This document shows positions 1 through 8,429 of a stretch of DNA of 33,971 nucleotides, piece after piece. The notes under the pieces were generated by a model, which made no database searches, was not told the origin of the DNA, and saw only the letters and a program-made list of their open reading frames with translations. A program made the position numbers and the translations under genes. Every line of letters starts with the position of its first letter. The first letter of the stretch is position 1. The stretch covers positions 1 through 33,971 of the forward strand of contig JADZFV010000568.1 of NCBI GenBank assembly GCA_020854255.1, read 5' to 3'. This stretch comes from Candidatus Melainabacteria bacterium (GTDB lineage Bacteria > Cyanobacteriota > Vampirovibrionia > Obscuribacterales > Obscuribacteraceae).

Positions 1-49
1 TCAACTTCCAACTGAATGGCAGTTTTTTCAAACAGAAGAAGAACCCAAA

Positions 50-2572
50 ATGACGCCATCGACATCAGTTGAAAATGAGAAAAACGCTCTGAGCAATCTT
101 TATCTTGAGCCGGCCAAACTTGATTACCTTTCTGTAAAAACGCAAATCGTCATGGCTGCAATTCTTTCTTCAATTCTTGTTTTTCTCGTGTACTGGCAGA
201 CCCTTAACATTGGTTTTTTACACGACGATTTTCTTCATCTGGATTACGTTGCCAGAGCGGTTTTGAAAGCCGATGTTGACGACTTCCTCGCCGCCCTGCA
301 CAGCAACTGGGAAGGCTCCGATCTGATGCGCAGCTACCGGCCGCTCGTCTCCATATCGCTTTTCCTGGACTTTATTTTGTATAGAACAAATGCGGTCGGA
401 TTTCACCTGACAAACTTGATTCTTACTTGTGCGTGTTCGCTTTTTGTTGCCCTGATCGCCTCCGAGCTGTCCGGAGCATTCGGCAATAGAATGAAGGCGG
501 TGACGGCTATCTGGGCGGCTTTGCTGTTCGCCGCCTATCCACTGCATGTCGAATCGGTCGCCTGGGTAACCGGCAGAGTCGATCTCCTCTGCACTGTCTT
601 TTATCTGGCAGCACTTTACTACTTTTTACGCTTTAGATTACTTGATGAGCCCATATATCTCTGGCTCACCGCCGGCTGCTTTGCGTTTTCCCTGCTCAGC
701 AAGGAAATGGCAGTGACTCTGCCTGTGGTTGCAACCGTCTTTGCATTGCTCATTCCGGCGCGAACAGATTTGACTGCGGCTAATGGCAAAAAGCGATTTG
801 TGTGGCGCATATTTTGCCGGCCGTCCCGGTTGGAATGGCAAGCACTGGCGATGCTCTGGCTGACTCTGGCGGTGTTTGCCGTGATGCGGACGCTGGCTCT
901 GGGCGATGCGATCGGAGGTTTTGGCAATCCAGGTCTGAGCGCGGTAATAAATACTTTTGCAAATAAGGCCGCGCTTTTGAAAATTGCGCTGCCCTCAAAT
1001 GAAGAAGTGATGGCCAACAGCAAGTCGCTGATTAGAATTGCCCTGATTCCGTATATTGCAGCCGCAGTGCTCGCGGCTGTGCGCTGCCTGGTCACTCCCG
1101 CTCTGATTCGCTGCTTTGTTGCCATTGCATTGTTTGGTGCAATTGCTCTCTTGCCTACCTATCAGGTGTGGAATGTGGCCCCCAACTTGTGTGGGTCGCG
1201 GATGTTTTTCCTCTCTTCGGCCGCGCTTGCTCTTTGGCTGGCTTTTGCTTTCATTGCCAATGAAGACTGGATAGATAGAAACTCAGCCAGGCTTTTCACA
1301 GCCCTGGGCACTATTTTCCTTGTCTTCACTCTCGTCTTTTACGCATTTTTCGCTCGCGCCAATCTCTCGCCGTTTATTGAAGCTGGACGCCGGATGGAGA
1401 CTTTCAGAGACCAGGTTGTTCAATACTCGGCAGCCTCGCAATTCGAGCCGGGGAAATTGTTGCTCTTGAACCTGCCTCTGGACTATCGCGGCGCTTCGAT
1501 GCTGACCAGACAGCAGAACTTCCGGATAATGATGTCGGTGCCGTTTATGGAGAGTAATATCGCTGATCGTGTGGGCACCAGTGATATGGACTTCTTCTGC
1601 GATCATTCCTTTCACTCGGCAGATAAATTAAATGGAGCCCTTTTGACACCATTTGGAAGCAATCCAAAATTCTGGAGTGATGCCGCAGGCGAAATCCTGC
1701 CTCTGCGGATTCCTACGGGCGAAGCCGGCTTCCAATGCCAGTTTGACGATCTGAGAAGCGGCGCTTTGTCCCCCAGCCAGGCAAGAAGGTCGGACGGCAG
1801 GCGGTGGCATGCCTTCAATAGCGCCATTGCTCAAGTCGAGGAAATCGAAAACGGTGCCCGCCTGTATCCGGGTGATTATGGGCTGACCGCAAAGCAATAC
1901 ATCGAGCCGGTAAACCCGCTTTCCACTGCGCTGATCAAGGTCAAGATGAAGGTCTTAGCTATTCAGCCTGTAGAGCAAATTATCCATCTGATTCGGTTGA
2001 CCTGGGACCAAGATCAAAATGTCATTTCAAAAGCCAAGCTCGCAAATCTCGTACAAACGGAAGAAAACGTTTTCGAATGCCCGCTCATAAACAACAAAGA
2101 GTGGCTTTTGGGTGGGGATGTAAAACGAGTCGGTCTGTCGCTTTTGCCGGCATCTTACTATGTAACCATAGAATCCATTGAAGGTATTGCCACAGGCGAA
2201 TGCCTTCCCGAACTCTCGAAGAGCACACGAATTGGCTGGTTTCAAGTAAAAGCGACGAAAGTTCGCGATGCCTCGTCCATCCTTGTCATGGTTACCAAGC
2301 CTGATACCACATTTGATACCATTGTCAATGGAAATGTGCTGCGCAATTATCGCAATATCAGTCTATCTCCTGATGCAAGAAAGGTCGACTCACCGGATTC
2401 GTCGGTCACAGGGAAAGTGCAGCGCTGGTTTCATCTGCAACAAGTAGAGGGAACCTTAAGTCTGCCGCAAGAGGTCTACAATGATGGAAAGAGCCATGAG
2501 GTCGTCGCTATTGCTCTTGACAAAAACGGTAGGATGGTTGGCTTGCCCAGCCGGGTGCTAAAGGTAAAGTGA
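50..2572 (+). CDS. GT-C fold membrane glycosyltransferase, TMTC/PMT-like (start uncertain)
   Basis: An 840-residue multi-pass membrane protein. After one N-terminal membrane helix (about residues 30-50) comes GFLHDDFLHLD, the acidic first-loop motif typical of GT-C enzymes that use polyprenyl-phosphate sugars. It is followed by YRPLVSISLFLD and AAYPLHVESVAWVTGRVDLL, which resemble TMTC/PMT-type O-glycosyltransferases. Hydrophobic helices continue to about residue 430. The remaining roughly 400 residues are soluble, probably periplasmic, and I do not recognise them. The likely role is transfer of a lipid-linked sugar to a surface protein or glycan; acceptor and sugar are unknown. The ATG at 50 has only a weak purine-rich upstream stretch, and the frame is open with no stop back to base 2, so the true start may lie outside the window. 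The next gene starts 4 bp after its stop, implying co-transcription. Confidence 0.72.
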   Translation: MTPSTSVENEKNALSNLYLEPAKLDYLSVKTQIVMAAILSSILVFLVYWQTLNIGFLHDDFLHLDYVARAVLKADVDDFLAALHSNWEGSDLMRSYRPLVSISLFLDFILYRTNAVGFHLTNLILTCACSLFVALIASELSGAFGNRMKAVTAIWAALLFAAYPLHVESVAWVTGRVDLLCTVFYLAALYYFLRFRLLDEPIYLWLTAGCFAFSLLSKEMAVTLPVVATVFALLIPARTDLTAANGKKRFVWRIFCRPSRLEWQALAMLWLTLAVFAVMRTLALGDAIGGFGNPGLSAVINTFANKAALLKIALPSNEEVMANSKSLIRIALIPYIAAAVLAAVRCLVTPALIRCFVAIALFGAIALLPTYQVWNVAPNLCGSRMFFLSSAALALWLAFAFIANEDWIDRNSARLFTALGTIFLVFTLVFYAFFARANLSPFIEAGRRMETFRDQVVQYSAASQFEPGKLLLLNLPLDYRGASMLTRQQNFRIMMSVPFMESNIADRVGTSDMDFFCDHSFHSADKLNGALLTPFGSNPKFWSDAAGEILPLRIPTGEAGFQCQFDDLRSGALSPSQARRSDGRRWHAFNSAIAQVEEIENGARLYPGDYGLTAKQYIEPVNPLSTALIKVKMKVLAIQPVEQIIHLIRLTWDQDQNVISKAKLANLVQTEENVFECPLINNKEWLLGGDVKRVGLSLLPASYYVTIESIEGIATGECLPELSKSTRIGWFQVKATKVRDASSILVMVTKPDTTFDTIVNGNVLRNYRNISLSPDARKVDSPDSSVTGKVQRWFHLQQVEGTLSLPQEVYNDGKSHEVVAIALDKNGRMVGLPSRVLKVK

Positions 2573-2576
2573 ATCA

Positions 2577-3722
2577 ATGACAAGAGGCATCCACAGGCGC
2601 AGCCCGGCAGCACGAGCCGCACTGAATGTGCTCTACCTTTTTCTGGGGGCACTTTCTTGCTGGTTGATTTACGAACTGAGGATTATCGTCATTTGCTTGC
2701 TTATGGCAATCACACTTGCCTCAGCAATCGCGCCCGTTGCAGAATGGGCGGAAGCGAAGAAAATCCCGCGCGTAGCTACCGTCGTTGTCATTTTTATAAT
2801 CACAGCCTTGATCTACTCCGCTGTTGCTTACCTGCTCTTTCCGCCCATGAAAGAGCAAGCTCTGGCACTTTACGAAAACCTTCCGAAATATGTGCAGGGT
2901 CTGACGACAAAATTTCCTTCTCTTAATGAATATATCGGCTCGGACGGCGACCAGATGAAAATCGACCCGGAGCATTTGAAACAGATCGCTCCCAACGTGG
3001 CCAGGCGTACCTTAAGTCTCACGGCTGGTCTTTTGGGAGCGCTTGCAAACATGCTTCTGGTGGTTTTCCTCACCTTTTATTTTGTCGTCGAAGCCAATTC
3101 AATGTGGGAAAAACTCTTGCTCTGGGTGCCACCGCAACATCGAGAGAGAGCAGGCAGTTTGATCAAGCCATTGGGTATACGCATGGGCGGTTATGTGAGG
3201 GGGCAGTTGCTGGTCAGCATTGCGGTCGCCACAATTCTGGGTACCGGACTGACCATCCTGAAAGTGGAGTATTCACTGGTCTTGGGTGCACTGGCCGGGC
3301 TTTTCAATCTCGTGCCTTTTGTCGGCTCGGCAATCACAATGGTATTGTCTCTGGTGGTAGCATTCAACCAGTCGGTTGAGCTTGCTGTGCTGGTCTTTCT
3401 CCTCTTTGCACTGGAGCAGTGGCTGGAAAGCAATTTTATCGTTCCGCTTTTGTTGGGTAAACAGGTCGATCTGCACCCGCTACTGGTCTTGTTTGCAATA
3501 CTAATTGGCGCCACTCTGATGGGCTTGCCGGGCGCTCTGGTAGCAGTTCCGGTTGCCGCAGCGCTGCAACTTTTAGCACAAGAGTTTTACCTGAAACCTT
3601 TGAATGCAGAAAGCACCGCAAATAGTGCATCTGCAAATTTCGATGCAATGGAGAGCAAGGCGGTCAATTCAGGCGAGCCCCAAACAGATAAACCTGAAAC
3701 CCAGCCGCATCAAACAAATTAG
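2577..3722 (+). CDS. AI-2E family transporter (PerM/YdiK-like membrane protein)
   Basis: A 381-residue integral membrane protein with the layout of the AI-2E/UPF0118 family: paired N-terminal helices, a soluble segment (about residues 90-150), then helices through GALAGLFNLVPFVGSAIT and LEQWLESNFIVPLLLGKQVDLHPLLVLFAILIG. The LVPFVGS and LEQWLESNFIVP signatures are characteristic. Members have been linked to export of signalling molecules or to Na+/H+ antiport, and the substrate cannot be told from sequence. The last 40 or so residues are a hydrophilic Ser/Asn/Gln/Pro-rich tail with no visible domain. It begins 4 bp after the glycosyltransferase, so the two are probably one transcript. Its stop codon overlaps the stop of the convergent dihydroorotate dehydrogenase by 4 bp. 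Confidence 0.88.
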   Translation: MTRGIHRRSPAARAALNVLYLFLGALSCWLIYELRIIVICLLMAITLASAIAPVAEWAEAKKIPRVATVVVIFIITALIYSAVAYLLFPPMKEQALALYENLPKYVQGLTTKFPSLNEYIGSDGDQMKIDPEHLKQIAPNVARRTLSLTAGLLGALANMLLVVFLTFYFVVEANSMWEKLLLWVPPQHRERAGSLIKPLGIRMGGYVRGQLLVSIAVATILGTGLTILKVEYSLVLGALAGLFNLVPFVGSAITMVLSLVVAFNQSVELAVLVFLLFALEQWLESNFIVPLLLGKQVDLHPLLVLFAILIGATLMGLPGALVAVPVAAALQLLAQEFYLKPLNAESTANSASANFDAMESKAVNSGEPQTDKPETQPHQTN

Positions 3723-4846
3723 CTGCCCGTGCCTATTGCAGTCTCTACGGTTTGATTGTTGCTCTTCAACAAACGAGCAAGTTCGCAGTTGATCCTATTG
3801 GGCAAATCAGGTCCGCCGTATATCAAACCGGTATAAAGTTCCACAGCGCTTGCACCGCCTGTAATAAAAGCATAAGCGTCGGCGCCGGTGGTGATACCGC
3901 CACAACCAATAATGTCCTGGTCTTTCTGTTTGAATTTATAGACGCGCTTTACCAGCTCGAGCGCTTTTGCTTTCAATGGTCTGCCGCTCAACCCACCATT
4001 TCCCATTTTTTGTACTATGTCTGCCGGAGTGGACAGCCCAGCGCGAGTGGTTGTCGTATTGCCAAGAACATAACCCCTTACACCGTATTTGCAGGCGCTT
4101 GCCACAAATGTCTCTAACAATTCCGGCGTGCTGTCGGGTGAGAGTTTCAACAAAACCGGCAATTGGCGATGATTGAGTGCTTGCACTCCGGCCAATATCT
4201 GGTCGAGTTCTTCAGTCTCCTGCATGATGCCTTCGTGCGTGTTGGGGCAGCTGGCATTCAAGGTGACAAAGGCAAGGGGCAGATCCTTTATGCACCCAAA
4301 TGAGTGCAGCATATCAGCGACACCTTTCTCACCTCTGACTGCCGGATGATTGGTCTTGGCTATATTGACGGCAACAGGCAGCGAATAGCCTGCGCCTGTC
4401 AGCCTCTTAGCTACGACATCAGCGCCCTCTCCGTTCAATCCCAGGCGATTGATGACCGCTTCGTCCTCTACCAGACGGAAAAGACGAGGTTTTGGGTTGC
4501 CGGCCGACGATTGCCCGGTGATTGAGCCCACCTCGGCAAAGCCGAAGCCAAATCTGGCTAAACAGCCCGTCAGGAGTCCGTTTTTATCAAAACCGGCTGC
4601 CAGACCGACAGGATTGGAGAATTTAATCCCAGCCACCTTTGTGGACAGGCACTGGTCATGAAAGGGCCCGCCTGCCAATCCGGCCGCCAGAGGTGCCAGT
4701 TTAATAGCCAGCGTATGGGCGGCTTCGGGATCCATCCGGAAAAGAAGCGAACGCAAGGAGCGGTAACATAAAGGTGCCCAAATCGCCGCCTGACGCGCGT
4801 CTTTTTGCTCGATCTGTTCTACTGGTGCCGCATTCATGTCCGTCAA
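3719..4846 (-). CDS. pyrD: Dihydroorotate dehydrogenase, class-2-like, with catalytic Cys
   Basis: A flavoenzyme oxidising dihydroorotate to orotate in de novo pyrimidine synthesis. Class 2 (quinone-linked, membrane-associated) features are the N-terminal helical extension YRSLRSLLFRMDPEAAHTLA, the FMN-site motif VGLAAGFDKNG, INRLGLNGEGAD, LLKLSPDS, GNTTTTRAGL, GGLSGRPLK and the phosphate-binding GCGGITTGADAYAFITGGASAVELYTG. Its length (375 residues) suits class 2. One oddity: the catalytic loop reads NASCPNT, so Cys200 stands where class 2 enzymes normally have Ser (NxSSPNT); Cys is the class 1 residue. The start given is TTG; an ATG three codons in (4837) is an alternative, and GGAAGG lies upstream of both at imperfect spacing. 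It stands alone on its strand and is not close to the pyrimidine catabolism cluster at 19-24 kb. Confidence 0.92.
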   Translation of the reverse strand: MTDMNAAPVEQIEQKDARQAAIWAPLCYRSLRSLLFRMDPEAAHTLAIKLAPLAAGLAGGPFHDQCLSTKVAGIKFSNPVGLAAGFDKNGLLTGCLARFGFGFAEVGSITGQSSAGNPKPRLFRLVEDEAVINRLGLNGEGADVVAKRLTGAGYSLPVAVNIAKTNHPAVRGEKGVADMLHSFGCIKDLPLAFVTLNASCPNTHEGIMQETEELDQILAGVQALNHRQLPVLLKLSPDSTPELLETFVASACKYGVRGYVLGNTTTTRAGLSTPADIVQKMGNGGLSGRPLKAKALELVKRVYKFKQKDQDIIGCGGITTGADAYAFITGGASAVELYTGLIYGGPDLPNRINCELARLLKSNNQTVETAIGTGS

Positions 4847-4965
4847 TGCCTTCCGGCTCTTTTGCAGGAATCACTGTAAATGATAATGCCATGTCTGACA
4901 TAGAGTAAGAGCTGATGATTAATTCGTCTCGTTTTAAGGGCAAGATATCAATGAAACTAAGCGGT

Positions 4966-4986
4966 CGTCTTACGGCCGATAAGACG
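4966..4986 (+). other. Leader hairpin upstream of the first kinase gene
   Basis: A perfect 7-bp inverted repeat, CGTCTTA / TAAGACG, around a 7-nt loop CGGCCGA, 32 bp before the kinase TTG start. It has no following T-run, so it is not a convincing terminator. It may be a leader structure or a DNA-binding site; function is unknown. Confidence 0.35.
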
Positions 4987-5018
4987 GCACCATCTGACCT
5001 GTATTTCGGTTTGACACT

Positions 5019-7361
5019 TTGATAGAAGACTCAGGCAGAATTACTATCGACAACACCTGCAGTGAATGCGGGCAGCACTTTTCACCTGCCACCAAAATCT
5101 GCCCTAATGACGGCACGCGCCTGGTTGCAGTCAAACCGAAAACAGAAAGGCTTGAAAATACGATCAACAAAATGGTGCCAGCCGACTCGAATCAGCTGGC
5201 ACTGTCGGCTGGTTCGCTCATGGCGCAGGCACTTTCTCAGGATCCGCCGCTGCGTGTAAAAGAGAAAAAACCAAAGAAAGAAACCGAGTGTTCGGATGAG
5301 GTTGTCTTTGAATCCGAGGAATTTCAAACCAAGAAATGCGATCTCGAATCTTCAGACGGCTCCATGCCGGCGACTTTCGCGCGTGAAACTGCCGCAAAGC
5401 TGATCGGGCAAATCGTCAACGGGCAGTATCAAATAGTGAGTGCCATCGGATATGGTGGCATGAGCGTGGTTTTTCGAGCCAAGGATTTGAAGCTGGGAAA
5501 ATTCGTGGCGTTGAAAATGCTGCTTCCTCACTTGATGATGCAGTCCCACAGCATGGCGCGCTTTCAGCAGGAAGCTCAGTCGGCAAGCGCGCTCAACCAT
5601 CCGCATGTGGTAAGCATTCACAACTACGGTGAAACGGAATCCGGTCAGCCCTTTCTTGTCATGGATTTGATCGAAGGCTCTTCGCTTTCAACTTTGATTA
5701 AAAAAGACGGGCAATTGCCCGTCGACAGGGCGCTAAACATCTTCATTCAGCTCGCCTCCGCCCTCAGTCATGCGCACCAGAAGGGCATCGTCCATCGCGA
5801 TCTAAAACCCAGCAATGTGCTTCTGACAGAACAAAACGGAGAAACCGATTTTTGCAAAATAGTGGACTTCGGTATAGCCAAGCTGCTTCCCCACGAAGGA
5901 CGCGATGCGGTCAGTCTCACGCAGACCGGTGATGTATTCGGCAGCCCTCTCTATATGAGCCCGGAGCAGTGCAAGGGCGAAAGACTGGATGGCAAAGCCG
6001 ACATCTACTCCATGGGCTGTCTCATGTACGAATCACTCTCCGGCACACCACCTCATTGCGGCAACAATATGCTGGAAGTGCTGTACCGTCACATGAACGA
6101 AGTGCCCAAAGACTTCAAAAGTCTAAAGCGAGGCATTATTGTCCCGCAGCGCCTGGAAGCGACGATTTTCAAAGCACTGGCGAAAGAGCCTGCAGCAAGG
6201 CATCAAAGCATGCAAGCGTTGCATGACGAGTTGAAGCAGATATTGCTTTTTCGCAAAACCTCGCTTTTCGGACGACTGGCGACAAGCTGGGAATTATTCG
6301 TCCTCAAGCGCAGACCGCGCAAGCGCAGTGAATTTATCATTCTGGGCGCTCTGGCCGCTTCCTTGCTTGCACTTTCCATAGCCTGTGCGTATCTGGTTTC
6401 TCAATATGTGTTCGCCGATGAATCGCCAGTCTTCAAGCAGGCGCTGGATTGGCGGACAACGCCTTTGCCGCCGCCTGCCAATGTGGGAGAGACAGCAATT
6501 TCTCTTTATCAAAATGACATCGACAATGCCTCCAGTATCCTCAAGGATTCGCCCGAAAAAATCAACGCTGAAATTCTGGAGCACGTCACTCTCTGGGGCT
6601 CCAAGATGGGAGATGCCAACCGCTGGCAGGAGTCGCAGAAAGCCTACTCATTAGCGCTCGAATTGAGCAGGCACTGGAATGGCGAACTTTGCCTGCCCAC
6701 TCTCACGCTGCGCAGGCAGTACGCAGAAGCGTGCTATTACGCCAAAGACTATGCATTTGCAGCACGCGAGTTTGCACTCTATCAGCAGCATGTCAAAGAC
6801 TTTCTATACGGGGAAAAGGTGCCTTCAACCTTGAAAGGCATCGTGCAAACAGCTGAAGCGTACTATTACTTGCACCAATACTCGGATGCCATCACCGCTT
6901 ACAGAAATTTCTTCGCCTCGATGCACGGTGCGGGGCTGGAGTGGACACACTGGGGTGCTCGCGAAATTGGAAATTATGTAGAAGAGGCCAAGAAATTTCA
7001 AAGCACCGAAGGTTATGCCCTAGTGCTCAGTCATCTGGGCGACTGCCTCAAGAGCGCCGAAGTCTGGCAGAGAGCCAGGGAGAACTACAAAGATGCGGCG
7101 GCAAGATGGCACATACTGAAGTCCTACGAGAACGAAGCGCTGGCAAATTTGAAAATTGCCGCTATCGAAGAGAAGTTGAATGAGGACCCCGCAGAAAGTT
7201 ACGAAGCGGCGCTCAAAGCCTTGAAGCCGGACGGTTCGTTGCAGGCAACCTGCATTGTCGAAAAACAATATGCCGATTACCTGTGGAGGCACGGCAACGC
7301 TATCCAGGCAATACTTTTAAAACTGGACTACTCCAGACAGGTGCCGAAAGTGAAGCTTTAG
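5019..7361 (+). CDS. Membrane Ser/Thr protein kinase with zinc ribbon and TPR-like sensor region (copy 1)
   Basis: A 780-residue receptor-like Hanks-type kinase. N-terminus: a short ribbon, CSECG then CPNDGT, a variant in which the fourth metal-ligand position is Asp. Kinase domain, about residues 135-395: glycine loop IGYGGMSVVF (about 142), Lys166 in VALKML, HRDLKPSN at 259-266, DFGIAK from 283, then SPLYMSPEQC. All catalytic residues are present. One transmembrane helix follows (about 438-464) and then a roughly 310-residue C-terminal region rich in TPR-like helices (for example AYYYLHQYSDAITAYRNFF), predicted outside the cytoplasm. The start is TTG at 5019: an in-frame stop at 4995 leaves no other choice that keeps the ribbon, though no Shine-Dalgarno is evident. 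It is paralogous to the gene at 8430, and its stop lies 12 bp from the stop of the convergent secreted protein. Confidence 0.9.
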   Translation: MIEDSGRITIDNTCSECGQHFSPATKICPNDGTRLVAVKPKTERLENTINKMVPADSNQLALSAGSLMAQALSQDPPLRVKEKKPKKETECSDEVVFESEEFQTKKCDLESSDGSMPATFARETAAKLIGQIVNGQYQIVSAIGYGGMSVVFRAKDLKLGKFVALKMLLPHLMMQSHSMARFQQEAQSASALNHPHVVSIHNYGETESGQPFLVMDLIEGSSLSTLIKKDGQLPVDRALNIFIQLASALSHAHQKGIVHRDLKPSNVLLTEQNGETDFCKIVDFGIAKLLPHEGRDAVSLTQTGDVFGSPLYMSPEQCKGERLDGKADIYSMGCLMYESLSGTPPHCGNNMLEVLYRHMNEVPKDFKSLKRGIIVPQRLEATIFKALAKEPAARHQSMQALHDELKQILLFRKTSLFGRLATSWELFVLKRRPRKRSEFIILGALAASLLALSIACAYLVSQYVFADESPVFKQALDWRTTPLPPPANVGETAISLYQNDIDNASSILKDSPEKINAEILEHVTLWGSKMGDANRWQESQKAYSLALELSRHWNGELCLPTLTLRRQYAEACYYAKDYAFAAREFALYQQHVKDFLYGEKVPSTLKGIVQTAEAYYYLHQYSDAITAYRNFFASMHGAGLEWTHWGAREIGNYVEEAKKFQSTEGYALVLSHLGDCLKSAEVWQRARENYKDAAARWHILKSYENEALANLKIAAIEEKLNEDPAESYEAALKALKPDGSLQATCIVEKQYADYLWRHGNAIQAILLKLDYSRQVPKVKL

Positions 7362-7373
7362 GTACTTGCGGCC

Positions 7374-8309
7374 CTATTTGAGGCGCTCCTTGAGAGCCTC
7401 GTCGATGCTCAGTCCGCCTGTCCCAGAGTCTCCTGCCATCATGTCTCCGCCCTCATCCATGAGCACGGACATTTCGTCCTTGACCTGCTTGTAGCCGCCA
7501 GGTATCTCGAAAAACTGCTGTGGAACGAACGACTTCTTGTAGCTCAGCGTATCGTAGCTCAGGTCGACCTTTTTTGCTTTCTTTGCGCTCCATTCGCGAA
7601 TTTCATTAACCCTCATTGGAAAACCAAGCTTTACATCATAATTCAAATTGAGCGTTTTCTTATACAGTTCGATCAGAGCGGCAGGCACCTTCACATCCTG
7701 GCAGAATGACCACTCTTCGGTGTATGTCTTGTCATTGGGAGGAGGCAGGTTATTTGTGCGCATGCGTGAATAGCGGCCGCATTTCATCCCGACTATCTTT
7801 TCGTCCTTGATGTGTTTCCAGGGAGAAAAATCAGTGAAGCCCTCATCCTTTGAGCGTCCAGGGTTTTTTCGATAGAAATTGAATTTTTTGCGCCAGGCAG
7901 CTACCGGATAAGACACGAATCGCCTGGTCTGCGGGTTCAAGAGATACATCATGTCACCGGGTTCCGGCTTCAAAAGTGTGTAGTGAGTAGTGGCGAATTT
8001 TCCTCCGTACTTATTTGAAACCAATTCAACCCGCCCGGCCATGCGATGCCATTGCTGCATCTCCCAGCCAGCCGCCGGTGGGCCGCTGGGTCTGGCGGCT
8101 TTCTTTGCCGGCGTCTGAGCAGCCTTCGTGGCGTTAGCCGGTCTGGTTTGCGCTGTAACCTTGGCAGGCCCACCAGCTTTTGTATTGACGGCGGATTTTT
8201 CCTCCGCCGCAGTTTTTGCCAAAGCGCCAGTAAGGGCCGGAAATGGCAAAAGGAGGACACTTACCAAACAGAGAATTGCGCGGCGCAGGGCTGGCACTGG
8301 TAAAACCAC
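7374..8309 (-). CDS. Secreted protein of unknown function, partner of kinase copy 1
   Basis: A 311-residue protein beginning with a signal peptide (LVSVLLLPFPALTGALA, cleavage near residue 32), then a low-complexity Ala/Lys/Thr/Pro linker to about residue 75, then a basic globular domain. I know no named family for it. It is homologous to the protein at 10771: both share a W-(R/K)-KK-x8-NP segment, the block W-K/F-x3-(D/N)-EK-(I/V)-x-GM, and near the C-terminus P-x-GYK-x3-(D/S)EM. The fold may resemble outer-membrane lipoprotein-sorting or DUF4412-like beta proteins, but that is a guess. The start is GTG at 8309; a second in-frame GTG at 8297 is possible. It converges with the first kinase (12-bp gap) and diverges from the second across 120 bp. 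Confidence 0.7.
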   Translation of the reverse strand: MVLPVPALRRAILCLVSVLLLPFPALTGALAKTAAEEKSAVNTKAGGPAKVTAQTRPANATKAAQTPAKKAARPSGPPAAGWEMQQWHRMAGRVELVSNKYGGKFATTHYTLLKPEPGDMMYLLNPQTRRFVSYPVAAWRKKFNFYRKNPGRSKDEGFTDFSPWKHIKDEKIVGMKCGRYSRMRTNNLPPPNDKTYTEEWSFCQDVKVPAALIELYKKTLNLNYDVKLGFPMRVNEIREWSAKKAKKVDLSYDTLSYKKSFVPQQFFEIPGGYKQVKDEMSVLMDEGGDMMAGDSGTGGLSIDEALKERLK

Positions 8310-8429
8310 TCCGAAATAAAGGTCCGAATTGAAGGTCCGCCAGGCATGATACTACGTTCTGAGAGATATAAGGACGTAAAGCGGGAATACTGAAACTGAG
8401 ATCTCCAGGGAACTTAAGAACTGTCGCAC
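8310..8429. promoter_or_regulatory. Divergent intergenic region between secreted protein 1 and kinase 2
   Basis: 120 bp between two divergent starts, so it must hold promoters for both genes. A direct repeat GGTCCG (8321-8326 and 8334-8339, 13-bp period) is the only clear motif. No consensus -35/-10 pair stands out on either strand. Confidence 0.35.
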
